Part shown: in pieces, positions 20,663 to 31,896 of the stretch
Numbering within the stretch: position 1 is the first letter of the stretch
Layout of the letters: each line of letters starts with the position of its first letter
DNA from: Ophiura sarsii
Lineage: Eukaryota; Echinodermata; Ophiuroidea; Amphilepidida; Ophiuridae
Reading direction: 5' to 3'
DNA length: 64,000 nt
Assembly (NCBI GenBank): GCA_035610835.1
Contig: CM069441.1
Coordinates: 80,957,848 to 81,021,847 of the forward strand
The notes under the pieces: model-generated
Databases searched by the model: none
The model's input: the letters and a program-made list of their open reading frames with translations, nothing else
Told to the model about the DNA's origin: nothing
Position numbers and translations under genes: made by a program

Positions 20663-22019
20663 TTAGGATAGATGGGATAGATGGGATGGTAGGGATAGGG
20701 GGATGGAGGGGTATATGGTATGGTATATAGGATACTGATAGATAGGATGGTAGGGGAAGAAGGGGTATATGATATGGTATATAGGATACTGGGATAGATG
20801 GGATGGTAGGGATAGGGGGATAGAGGGGTTTATGATGGGGTAGATGGGATGGTAGGGATAGAGGGGTTTATGATATGTTATATAGGATAGATGGGGTAGA
20901 TGGGATGGTAGGGAGGGGGATAGAGGGGTGTACAATATGGTATACAGAATAGATGGGATGGAGGGGTATGATATGGTATATATGATACTGGGGTAGATGG
21001 GATGGTAGGGATAGGGGGATAGAGGGGTTTATGATATGGTATATAATAGATGGGATGGTAGGGATAGGGGATAGAGGGGTTTATGATATGGTATATGGTA
21101 CTGGGATAGATGGGATGGTAGGGACAGGGGGATCGAGGGTTTATGATATGGTATATAGGATAGATGGGATGGTAGGGGGATGGAGAGTATATTATATGGT
21201 ATATAGGATACTGGGGTAGATGGGATGGTAAGGATAGGGGGTTGAAGGGGTATATGGTATGGTATATAGGAAACTGGGATAGATGGAATGGTAGGGATAG
21301 GGGAATAGAGGGGTTTATGATATGATATATAGGATAGATGGGGTAGATAGGATGGTAGGGATAGGGGGATGGAGTGGTATATGATATGGTATATAGGAAA
21401 CTGAAATAGAGGGAATGGTAGGGATAAGGAGATGGAAGGGTATATGATATGGTATATAGGATTGATGGGATAGGGGGATGGAGGGGTATATGATATGCAT
21501 GGTATATAGGATACTGGGATAGATTGGATGGTAGGGATAAGGGGATGGAATGGTATGATATGGTATATAGGATAGATGGGATAGATGGAATGGTAGGGAT
21601 AGGGGGCGGAGGGGTATTTGATATGGTGTATAGGATACTGGGTTAGATGTGATGGTAGGGATGGTTGAGATAGGGATGGAAGGGTACATGATATGGTATA
21701 TAGGATAGATGGGATGGTAGGGATAGGGGGATGTAAGGGGGAAATCCTATATACGATACCATATACCCCTCCATCGCCCTATCCCTACCATCCCATCTAT
21801 CCCATCTATCTTATATACCATATCATATACCCCTCTATCCCCCTATCCCTACCAACCCATCTACCCCAGTGTCCTATATACCATATCCTATACCCCTTTA
21901 TCCCCCTATCCTTACCATCCCATCTACCTATCTATCCTATATACCATATCATAAACTCTTCGATCCCCTGTCCCTACCATCCCATCTATCCCAGTATCCT
22001 ATATAACATACCATACAAG
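20663..22019. repeat. Inverted minisatellite (gatgggatggtagggatagg family)
   Basis: From 20663 to about 21735 the + strand carries units of ggtatataggatagatgggatggtaggg with gatagggggatggaggggta, length about 50-75 bp and variable. From about 21742 to 22019 (and again 22185-22245) the same units appear as the complement. The array therefore folds back on itself at about 21738. Several long open frames across it (Ile/Tyr/Pro/Ser-rich) are repeat artefacts. Confidence 0.9.
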
Positions 22020-22181
22020 CCTTTTGTTAAGCGGGCAACCAGGAGATTTTTACTCACTGGTTGCCAAGTTTTGGCTCCTGGTGTTTTACAAACTCTGCAC
22101 AGTAAAGTATAGGACCAGGAGCCATGTTTTTGGTCAAAATAGTAAAAAGTAGCTCCTGGTCAAGACCTGCTTAACAAAAGG
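22020..22181. mobile_element. Small TIR element nested in the minisatellite
   Basis: 162 bp with inverted termini CCTTTTGTTAAGCGGG and CCTGCTTAACAAAAGG. Inside, accaggag and ctcctggt words occur in both orientations, so nearly the whole element can pair. It interrupts the C-rich half of the minisatellite. No transposase; target duplication not clear. Confidence 0.75.
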
Positions 22182-23243
22182 TTTGATACCATTATACCCC
22201 TCCATCCACTATCCCTACCATCTATCCCATCTATCCTAAATTACTGCAGGTGTGGCGTTTTTGACGGCTTATTAAGCTTACTGGACCATCGTTGTGTTAA
22301 AGTCGGCAATTTTTGAGGGCTTCTCGTGAATTTGTATCAATGTTTCATCAATAAAAGATCAAATAAGTTAGATTTGTCCCACAAGATGGCTTCATGAGCG
22401 ATTTTCTGGACCATTTTAGTACATTTTTTCTACATGTTACGCTGCCAACATCAATGAACTTCAACTATATCTCGAAGAGAGTGGAGGCATTCTTGTATAA
22501 GCCTAACATAAAAAAGGTCAGGTCGGATCCAGGATGACATTTTGATGGGATGTTAAGCCCACAAACACATATTTTTCACTAATTATTACAGTTGTAAACC
22601 AAATTCATGATTTCAGCGGCCATTTTGGATTAAAGGGCGGCCATATTATTACATTTTGATGATGTTGCAATTATCAAGTAACATTAACAAACCCTTCAGC
22701 AGATTGCTCATGATTCAAAACATGGATGTAAAGCTCACAGACTTGTCGTCATCTTTAATTATTACAATTTTATAAGCCAAATTCATGATTTCAGCGGCCA
22801 TTTTGAATTACAGGGCGGCCATATTACATTTTGATGGTGATGCATTTATCAAGTAACATTAACAAACCCTTCAGCAGATTGCTCATGATTCAAAACATGG
22901 ATGTAAAGCTCAAAGACTTGTCGTCATCTTTAATTATTACAATTTTATAAGCCAAATTCATGATTTCAGCGGCCATTTTGAATTACAGGGCGGCCATATT
23001 ACATTTTGATGGTGATGCATTTATCAAGTAACATTATTAGACCCTTCAGCAGATTGCTCATGCTTCACAACATGGGGTAATGGCGGCCATCTTGGATTTA
23101 AAAAAATCCCATAGGGTGAAATTTTGCACACCCTCTGAAAATTATGACCTTAGGTATATATAAACTCAAATCAATCATCAAAAAGAGTCTGTACTAACTT
23201 TCCACCTGGTACCATCAATTCCTCTGGACTATAAAGGTTTATG

Positions 23244-23433
23244 ACCCGATCACTTTTTTGGGGGCTGATTTTTTTTTTCACATCCAGATATTTTGATATC
23301 AGAAGAATCCCCATATTTTTCTCAATATATGTGCAAAGTTTGAGGGACCAGATATGTTCCATTAAGAAATTATAGGCCAAAATGTGGTGAATTACTGCCA
23401 AAGGTGGTTACCACCAAAATAATTTGTGTAGGG
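23244..23433. repeat. Dispersed repeat shared with 59140-59345 and 60560-60720
   Basis: Contains tattttgatatcagaagaa, ccccatatttttctcaat and tataggccaaaatg words in the order seen at the two other sites. Copies are diverged. Likely part of an old interspersed repeat. Confidence 0.65.
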
Positions 23434-24130
23434 TAACATGGGGTAATATGGGACACTTAAGGGTAATTCAGCTTACAGTATAATTTGTAAAGGTATCCAT
23501 ACCTATTTATTTTGAAAACCAAAACCCTCGGCTACATTTTCACAAAGTTTTATGCTCATACGAAGTATGAGAAGTTTGAAAAATCATATTTTGTACAACA
23601 TTATTTTGTCCCATCTTACCCCACGTGTTGGGGTAAGATGGGACGCCATTGATTTACTATGTGCTGACAGTGCTGGGGCAAGTTGGGACACAGAAAGACT
23701 TTACACGTGATTGTAACCTTGTCCCATCTTACCCCAATAAGGCACATTTCTAAAAAAACACTTTTTAATAATCGTGGAAGGAAACAGTGGCAAATTTTTT
23801 ACTTATTTGATAGAAAGTTGTTTAGAAGTTATTTTCCACTTTGAGAAACTAAAATCCGGGGCATTGATTCATAGATATTTAGTGTCAAGTAGTGACCTAT
23901 GCTTAGTAGCAGTGGTGAAAAGCCGCATCAATTTCGACGCCTCAAGCTTACGTCCCTCTGAAATGTTCCGTTTCATGAAGGATGATAATTAAAATTGGTT
24001 GCAAATATAAATAGACATATAATATCAAAGCTTTTTTGTTACAAAAATGGGCAAAATTTGACTATTCTAAGGTAAAAAAGTATTGCAGAAAATCACTGTC
24101 CCATCTTCCCCCGTGTCCCACCCCATGTTA
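23434..24130. mobile_element. Inverted-repeat element with internal hairpin
   Basis: Begins taacatggggtaatatggga and ends with tcccaccccatgtta in inverse order. Inside, 23608-23644 is a perfect hairpin: a 16-bp stem GTCCCATCTTACCCCA with loop CGTGT. The word cccatcttacccc recurs near 23720 and 24100. The frame 23774-23992 shows no recognisable product. Confidence 0.65.
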
Positions 24131-24157
24131 GTCAATGGGTGAATTTTAAATAACCTT

Positions 24158-24928
24158 AACTATAAAATGAGAACCATTCCCGGGAACCATTGGAGTTATG
24201 CAACTCAAACTTTGGAATGTGGCTATTTTAAGAATGACCTTTCATGTAAAATAGAAAACATAAAGTTGAAAATCGGGTCATGCAATGGCACTTTTAGTTT
24301 TTTGAGTCCTTGTGACCCCTGTGTGACCTTTGACCCCAAACTGAGAAGACCCTATATGAAGGTCATATAGGGGGTCCTGCTGACCAAGTTTGGTGATTGT
24401 AGCATGTAAACCGTAACTATAAAATGAGAACCATTCCCGGGAACCATTGGAGTTATGCAACTCAAACTTTGGAATGTGGCTATTTTAAGAATGACCTTTC
24501 ATGTAAAATAGAAAACATAAAGATGAAAATCGGGTCATGCAATGGCACTTTTAGTTTTTTGAGTCCTTGTGACCCCTGTGTGACCTTTGACCCCAAACTG
24601 AGAAGACCCTATATGAAGGTCATATAGGGGGTCCTGCTGACCAAGTTTGGTGATTGTAGCATGTAAACCTTAACTATAAAATGAGAACCATTCCCGGGAA
24701 CCATTGGAGTTATGCAACTCAAACTTTGGAATGTGGCTATTTTAAGAATGACCTTTCATGTAAAATAGAAAACATAAGTTGAAAATCGGGTCATGCAATG
24801 GCACTTTTAGTTTTTTGAGTCCTTGTGACCCCTGTGTGACCTTTGACCCCAAACTGAGAAGACCCTATATGAAGGTCATATAGGGGGTCCTGCTGACCAA
24901 GTTTGGTGATTGTAGCATGTAAACTGTA
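24158..24928. repeat. Three tandem copies of a 257-bp unit
   Basis: Units start at 24158, 24415 and 24672 (aactataaaatgagaacc…) and are nearly identical; the third has lost one base in an aaag run and one early base differs. Each holds a tgtgacctttgaccccaaac segment. Part of the unit (accattggagttatgcaactc, tttggaatgtggctatttta) also appears at 60755-60800. Confidence 0.9.
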
Positions 24929-27900
24929 GGACAAGAAGCATTTTGAGTGAAATAAGTAAAAATGGACATTTTGACCCCTAATGACCCCAAATATTGTTCG
25001 ATTTAAAAACCCTAACTATATGTTTTGGGAACGGTAATCATGAATATGATGAGCGATTTTGGTGATTGTAGCATGCCATCAAATAACATCTTTTCATGAA
25101 TTTCACTATGAAGTTCAAACGCCACAGATGACTTGACCACACATTAAATAAACAGCGCCCTCTATTGGTCTGGGCAAATCGGCGCTCGCAAACAACGGTG
25201 CCAACAACATTTTTTTTTTTTGCGTGTAAAGTTCAATGACCCCTAGTGACCCCATATGACATGTGAATTTTAATAGCAGGAAGCCCTATATGAACATGGT
25301 CATAAGGAATCATTTGACCAAGTATGGTGATTGTAACATGTTAACTGTAGGAGAAGTAGCGTTTTTAAGGATATTCACGTTTTGACCTCTAGTGACCCCT
25401 GGTTGACCTTTGACCTAATTCAAATGATTGACTTATTTTCTTGGCTCATCAAACCAAACAAGATGTCAAAGTTTGGTCCAAATCGGACAATGTCTTAACT
25501 TTTATGCGTGTAAAGTTCAATGACCCCTAGTAACCCCATATGACATGTGAATTTTAATCGCAGGAGACCCTATATGCTTAGTCATGAGGAACCATTTGAC
25601 CAATTTTGGCGATTGTGACATGTAAACTGTAGGAGAAGTAGCATGCGTTGGAAGAAAGAAGAAAGAAAGAAAGAAAACTAGTGACCCCTTGTTGACCTTT
25701 GAACTAATTGTACTGATTGACTTATTTTCTTGGCTCATCAAACCAAACAAGATAAAACAAGTCCGGTCCAAATCGGACAATGTCTTAACTTTTACGCCTG
25801 TAAAGTTCAATGACCCCTAGTGACCCCATATGACATGTGAATTTTAATAGCAGGAGACCCTATATGCACATGGTCATAAGGAATCATTTGACTAATTGTG
25901 GCGATTGTAACATGTAAACTGTAGGAGGAGTAGCGTTTTTAAGGATATTCATATTTTGACCTCTAGTGACCCCTTGTTGACCTTTGACCTAATTCAAATG
26001 ATTGACTTATTTTCTTGGCTCATCAAACCAAACAAGATGTCAAAGTTTGGTCAAAATCAGACAATGTCTTAACTTTTATGCCTGTAAAGTTCAATGACCT
26101 CTAGTGACCCCATATGACATGTGAATTTTATCGCAGGAGACCCTATATGCACATGGTCATAAGGAATCATTTGATCAATTGTGGCGATTGTAACATGTAA
26201 ACTGTAGGAGGAGTAGCGTTTTTAAGGATATTCACATTTTGACCCTTAGTGACCCCTTATTGACCTTTGACCTAATTCAAATGATTGACTTATTTTCTTG
26301 GCTCATCAAACCAAACAAGATGTCAAAGTTCAGTCAAAATCGGACAATGTCTTAACTTTTATGCCTGTAAAGTTCAATGACCCCTAGTGACCCCATATGA
26401 CATGTGAATTTTAATAGCAGGAGACCCTATATGCACATGGTCATAAGGAATCATTTGACTAATTGTGGCGATTGTAACATGTAAACTGTAGGAGGAGTAG
26501 CATTTTTAAGGATATTCACATTTTGACCTCTAGTGACCCCTTGTTGACCTTTGACCTAATTCAAATGATTGACTTATTTTCTTGGCTCATCAAACCAAAC
26601 AAGATGTCAAAGTTTGGTCCAAATCGGACAATGTCTTAACTTTTATGCCTGTAAAGTTCAATGACCCCTAGTGACCCCATATGACATGTGAATTTTAATA
26701 GCAGGAGACCCTATATGCACATGGTCATAAGGAATCATTTGACCAAGTATGGTGATTGTAACATGTAAACTGTAGGAGAAGTAGCATTTTAAAGGAGCGT
26801 TTGGAAGAAAGAAATCTGAGGAGCACAGTATATTGGCTCGCTGCGCGAAGCCAATATAAGAAACGGCAGAGATAGAGAACCTTGATTTTTGAAAAATCAA
26901 GGTAAAGAAACAACTAGACATAGTTCTGGTCTGAGACCAGGACACCTTGATTTTTATGGATTAATGACCTCTAGTGACCCATATGACATGTCACTTTTAA
27001 TGGATGCAAGAAATCTTTTGACCAATTCTGACAATCATGGGTCATTTCCTCCCGAAAAAATAGCATTTTGAGTGTTAGGAGTGAAAATTGACCTGTTGAC
27101 CCCTAGTGACCTATGTTGACCTTTGACCCCATGAAAATGATTGACTTTTTTTCTTGTCTTATCATTGCCTACAAAATGAAACAAGACCGGTCAAAATTGG
27201 AGCATGTCTTACATTTTACCCCTGTTTTGGTCAATGACCCCTAGTGACCCCATATGACATGTCACCTTTAATCGCTTAAGACCCTATGTGTACATGGATC
27301 CAAGGAATCTTTTGATCAATTCTGATAATCATGGGTCATTTCCTCTCGAAAAAATAGCATTTTTAGTGCGAGGATTGAAAATTTACATTTTGACCCCTAG
27401 TGACCCCAAATATTTTATGATTTTAAAAACCGAACTATCATATATGCGTACGGTCAAAAGGAATATGTTGACAAATTCTGACTATCCTAGGTCATTTCAC
27501 TAAATTGCAAACGCGTTTTAAGTGAAAATCACGTTTTGACCACTTATGACCCCTGTGTGACCTTTGACCCCAAACTGTGAAGACCCTATATGTAGGTCTG
27601 GTAGGGGGTCCTACTGACTAAATCTGGTGATTGTAGTATGTACACTGTAGAAAAAATAGCATTTTGAGTGCAAGGAGTGAAAATTGACCTTTTGACCCCT
27701 AGTGACCTATGTTGACCTTTGACCCCGTAAAAATGATTGACTTTTTTTCTTGTCTTATCAATGCCTACAAAATGAAACATGACCGGTTAAAATCTGAGCA
27801 TGTCTTACATTTTACCCCTGTTTAGGTCAATGACCCCTAGTGACCCCATCTGACATGTCACTTTTAATCGCTAAAGACCCTATATGTACATGGATACAAG

Positions 27901-28292
27901 GAATCTTTTGACTAATTCTGACAATCATAGGTCATTTCCTCCCGAAAAAATAGCATTTTCAGTGCGAGGAGTAAAAATTTACATTTTGACCCCTAGTGAC
28001 CCCAAATGATTTTTAATTTTAAAAACCGTTCTTTTGTATATGCGTACGGTCAAAAGGAATATGTGGACCAATTTTGACAATCCTAGGTTATTTCACTAAA
28101 TTGGAAATGCGTTTTAAGTGAAAATCACGTTTTGACCACTAGTGACCTTTGTGTGACCTTTGACCCCTAACTTTGAAGACCCTATATGTAAGTCAGGTAG
28201 GGGGTCCTACTGACCAAGTTTGGTGATTGTAGCATGTAAACTGTAGAAAAAATAGCATTTTGTAGATGGGTCTGATAGAAAGAAAGAAGAAA
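24929..28292. repeat. TGACC-motif tandem repeat array 1
   Basis: Loose higher-order array with units of about 280-290 bp between 25200 and 26780, then longer diverged units to 28290. Core words: tgacccctagtgacccc, ttgacctttgacct, catatgacatgtgaatttt, gaccctatatg, tggtgattgtagcatgtaaact. Perfect TGACCT-T-TGACCT words sit at 25404, 25978, 26261 and 26545. No coding frame holds across units. The array ends in poly-purine (gaaagaaagaag) stretches and hairpin cassettes. Confidence 0.9.
26816..26957. repeat. Three consecutive hairpin cassettes
   Basis: (a) cagtatattggct…gccaatata, stem of about 12 bp, 26827-26858. (b) ccttgatttttgaaaaatcaagg, 26880-26902. (c) ctggtctgagaccag, 26927-26941, followed by caccttgattttt. 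They are joined by agaaac-type linkers, as in the arrays at 39640-39860 and 53860-54100. Confidence 0.65.
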
Positions 28293-28335
28293 CTAGATCT
28301 TGCTCTGGTCTAAGACCAGGCTACCTTGATTTTTT
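28289..28335. repeat. Hairpin cassette at the start of segmental copy 1
   Basis: actagatcttgct, stem-loop CTGGTCTAAGACCAG, then ctaccttgattttt. It coincides with the left limit of the duplicated segment. Confidence 0.6.
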
Positions 28336-29035
28336 TATGAGAAAATGATCCCTAGTGACCTCTTCTTGACTTTTAAACTGGATAGGATGGTTGACTTTTG
28401 TTCATGCCTTATCAATCATAACAAGATAAAACAGGTCCGATCTAATTCAGAGCATGTATTGAGTGTTACCCATGTACAGTTCAATGACCCTGGTGACCCC
28501 ATACAACGTCAATTTGAATCGCTTAAAACGCTGTATGGGCATGGACCAAGGAATTATATGACTAATTCTGACATTGATCAGCCCTTTATTGAACACCTTA
28601 TATTATGTGTATGAACCAAAGGAATCCATTGACCAATTCTGACAGTTATCAGTCATTTCCTCTGAAGTATTTTGAGTGAGAGGAGTGAAAATGGACATTT
28701 TGACCCTAGTGACAAGATATATTTCTTTGAAATTTAAAAACCGGAGTATTATTGATGTACACGGTCATGATGAATATAATAATACAATAAATCCGATTTT
28801 ATTTATTTATTTATGCTTCCTTTATTGAGGGTAATATGCTTCAGTGACTTGCAATGCTTTCCAAGCAGGCCTTCATTTGATGCATACATAAATGCATACA
28901 AATAACAAGTGTTACAGTGTTGAAATACATGTATCTACAAATTATAATACAAATTACGACATTATGATCAACTCTTATGTGGGCATTACATGGTCCAAGA
29001 AATGCTTTTATCAATTTTGACGATCATCAATATTT
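28336..29035. repeat. TGACC-repeat remnant and tail-like sequence in copy 1
   Basis: Diverged TGACC-type unit, then at 28797-28920 a ttatttatttatttatgcttcc word followed by ttgagggtaatatgcttcag, resembling the reverse complement of a retroposon 3' tail. Nothing coding. The same lies at 42151-42850. Confidence 0.5.
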
Positions 29036-29345
29036 CCACAGAAATGCTTTGCTCGGAAGAGTAGGCTGACATTACACATGCAGACGCACACTAAAGAGAG
29101 GTCATATAAGTGTGAATATCATCAGAAATGCTTTGCTCAAGGGTAATGTCATGAACTTACACATGAATACAGATTCATACTGAAGACAAGCCATATCAAT
29201 GTGAATATTGTCAGGAATGCTTTGCTTCGAAGAGTAGCCTGGCGTTACACATGTAGACTGACACTAAAGAAAAGCCATATCAATGTGAATATTGCCAGAA
29301 ATGGTTTGTTTGAAAGGGTAGCCTGACATTACACATACAAATACA
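29036..29345 (+). pseudogene. C2H2 zinc-finger array relic, copy 1
   Basis: Reads broken finger units such as KPYQCEYCQECFASKSSLALHM followed by a stop, and KPYQCEYCQKWFV. The Cys-x2-Cys and linker TKEKPY are plain, but stops and frameshifts separate the fingers. Tandem unit about 84 bp, as in Krüppel-type fingers. A decayed remnant of a zinc-finger gene. Copy 2 is at 42851-43160. Confidence 0.8.
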
Positions 29346-30260
29346 ATTTTGGAGTTATGTCTATTTGAATAAAACACTGATAACTCACAGAATTTTGCCC
29401 AAAACTCATCATACAAAGAGTTTTTACATTTTTTGTTAAGTTGTCATTTCAATGAGTACTCTGTGTCATCATAAAGTTGGAGGTTTATTTCAGCGGGTCT
29501 GGTGTTTCTCATAATCACACATAATCATGCGTTTTGTAGGACATGGTCTATCAGTGGTAGCACAAAGACCCGATGCTGAACGTAGACTACATATCAGTCG
29601 TTGGATCATTGGTTAGGGCATCTTCGCTCACTTCGCTTGGACTTGCAGTCAGCTGAAATGAAAATAAAAGAGAAGAACACTTTTAATAATTTAGTTTGAA
29701 TTTCCAACAAAACACAAACTTCTTTTGACAAGTCTTGATTGATCTGCCCTGTCATTTAGACCTACATCATGTACATTGATTGTTACATCTAGGCAGTAAT
29801 TTTAAAATAGTCAAGTCATGAACAATTGAAAGTACAAAATTAAATTGGTTTGAGCATGCACACTTTGGTTACGGACGTCTAGCAATGCATTGAAGCAATA
29901 TCAAAGATTTAAACAATTGGCGATAGCTCCGCAGAAATATTTAAACAGTCAGCTCATGAAATAATCTAAGTACAACATTTTAGAATCCTATAAAATAATG
30001 GTTAGGCTATGATCATATTTTCTACCGTAATGCTGAAATTGTTACAATTCGGGTCGAGTCAGAATTTAAAAATTTAAAATTAGGTGCAAATTGCGGACTA
30101 TTAGTCGCCTTTTTAGTCGGATTTATAATTGAACGAACATGTTGAAGCAGCGTATTGCGTACATTGCGTGAAGCGTGCACAACCATAAGCATGATCATTT
30201 CAGGCGCGACCACAGGGGTGGTGCGTACGTGCGTGTTGTTCGTTCAATTATTAATAGAAC
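29346..30260. other. Non-coding stretch in copy 1
   Basis: Mostly unique-looking. A small inverted pair, tataattgaacgaac (30125) and gttcgttcaattatta (30237), brackets a 127-bp CG-richer block and may be a tiny TIR element immediately left of the mariner-like one. Confidence 0.45.
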
Positions 30261-30262
30261 TA

Positions 30263-30944
30263 CAGGGTGACCCAGAAAATGTTGAACCCAAAATTCTCAA
30301 ACTTAAAAAAATTATGTAAAAATAAAAATAAATAAATATGGCATTCTGTATTCAACAGTTATGTAAACAATTTATTCAGCTTTCTGGAGAACTTGAGATC
30401 ATGTAAATTGGCTTTACCAAACTAAAGATACACTTGATTGTGTGACAGGGGGTGTTTTCGCCCTTTTGTAAAAGTGAAAAAATTGTAACTTGGTTCAGAT
30501 ATGAAACTTAATTCTGTTCTAAGTACGGTGAGTTAAGTAATCTTTTCTTTTGATCTGTATTTATCAAATTAACATTTTCAAATGAAGTCAAGGGGACTTC
30601 AGTTTTTGTTTTCAAGTCTCTTATATAATAATAATATTGATTTACATAATAAATGAATATTGATGAGATACTGTGCAGAAATGGTTTCAAACAGGCACTT
30701 GTTCTGCTCATGTAGCATGAAACAATTTTTTGCATTTCACTTGCACTACAAAACAACACTTCTTACAAAATTACACGTATTTTAAGTTTCGTGTGGCCTA
30801 TTTTTATGATCTAAAATGTTTCAGAAAGTTAAATGTATGGTGCACATAGCTGGTGAACGAGTTATGCAATATTTTGTAATTTTAATGGTAAAAAATATAT
30901 TGAATTTTGTGATTTTGGGGTTCAACATTTTCTGGGTCACACTG
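30263..30944. mobile_element. Mariner-like non-autonomous element, copy 1
   Basis: 682 bp with inverted termini CAGGGTGACCCAGAAAATG…GGTTCAAC form (left) and CATTTTCTGGGTCACACTG (right), flanked by TA on both sides (30261-30262, 30945-30946). TA duplication and a CAGGGTG-type end are typical of Tc1/mariner elements. Internal frames are short and show no transposase. Confidence 0.75.
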
Positions 30945-31896
30945 TATAATAATATCAATATTATTAACCCTATACCAGCCAGGCTAGGCATGATCATAAC
31001 ATTTGAAAATAAAAGTATCTCTTTGAAAATGGAATACATGGAAACAAAGTACTTTTCTATGAAATATGATGGTTCAACCATGTCTCTGCAGGCTGAATAA
31101 TAACAAAGTTATAACAAAAGGTAGCTTGCTTCATATTGCTAAAAACTGGTCTAGTCTTGCAAATTTTAAACCAATTTAGGGACCGTTCATTATTTCTACT
31201 GGAGGGGGGCCGGTAGCTGGAAGAAAGCAACAACCAAAAAACACATGACCCCCCCCCCCCTTCCCAAGATACTAAAAAGTTATGACCCCCCCCCCCTCTG
31301 GAATGTAGAAAAAAGTTATGACCCCCACCCCCTTTTTTTTTGTACACACCCTGGCTTACAAATACAATAAGCATAAACAATTGAAGGGTGGCTGCAATAA
31401 ATTAGCACTTTATTGCACCCACCCCTTCAATTATGAATATTTGAGAATACTATTTTTTTTTAAATATACACACAAAAAATAAAAATGTACAACAATTATA
31501 TTATTATATACACTTGTGATTTTTGTGGAATAAAGTTGGAGTAAAGTGTATAATTTCAGAGAGTGTAGGGGTGGGCATGTTGTCAGCATGGGCACAGTGT
31601 ATGCAACTTTGCCTGTGTGCATGTAAAATTGTGATATTCAGCCATTTTTACAATTTTAAGGGGGAAAAAAAATAATGATAAAAATTTTTAAAAAATAAAT
31701 TTTTCAAGGAAATATTGCTGTTGTGCAGGTAACTTTTATTTTTTAAATCGGACACTGCATGGGCATGTTCTCAGCATGGGCATGAAGCGGCGTAGCTAGG
31801 TTTTTCATATTGGTGGGGCGAAAATTAAAAATTAACCAACAATACTTTTACCGACTAAAAAATGTGCACGTAGCGCGCAAACATTTACTATTTTCC

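Larger units (their letters stand above)
19527..23243. mobile_element. Giant foldback element, arms about 1.1 kb, minisatellite core
   Basis: The left arm (19527-20660) is matched in reverse complement by the right arm (22235-23243). Anchors: ggtggaaagttagtacagac (19570) against its complement at 23190; a ttttcagagggtgtgcaaaa word (19638) against 23120; ccaagatggccgcc (19683) against 23085; and aatggtccagaaaatcgctcatg (20497) against 22395-22418. Within the arms an approximately 180-bp unit containing ccaaaatggccgctgaaatc repeats three times. The arms differ at scattered bases. Between them is a minisatellite that also switches strand. There is no transposase and no clear target-site duplication. 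Confidence 0.85.

Noticed and set aside
20663..22112. Long Ile/Tyr/Pro/Ser-rich frames on both strands
   Set aside because: Products of translating the stop-poor minisatellite; they change frame with unit length.
30816..31100. Coding frames duplicated exactly at 44631-44915
   Set aside because: Both lie across a mariner-like element end and flanking non-coding DNA; their preservation is due to the recent segmental duplication.
31057..31380. Gly-rich 107-residue minus-strand frame
   Set aside because: The Gly stretch is the G/C homopolymer of the TIR arm; no other support.
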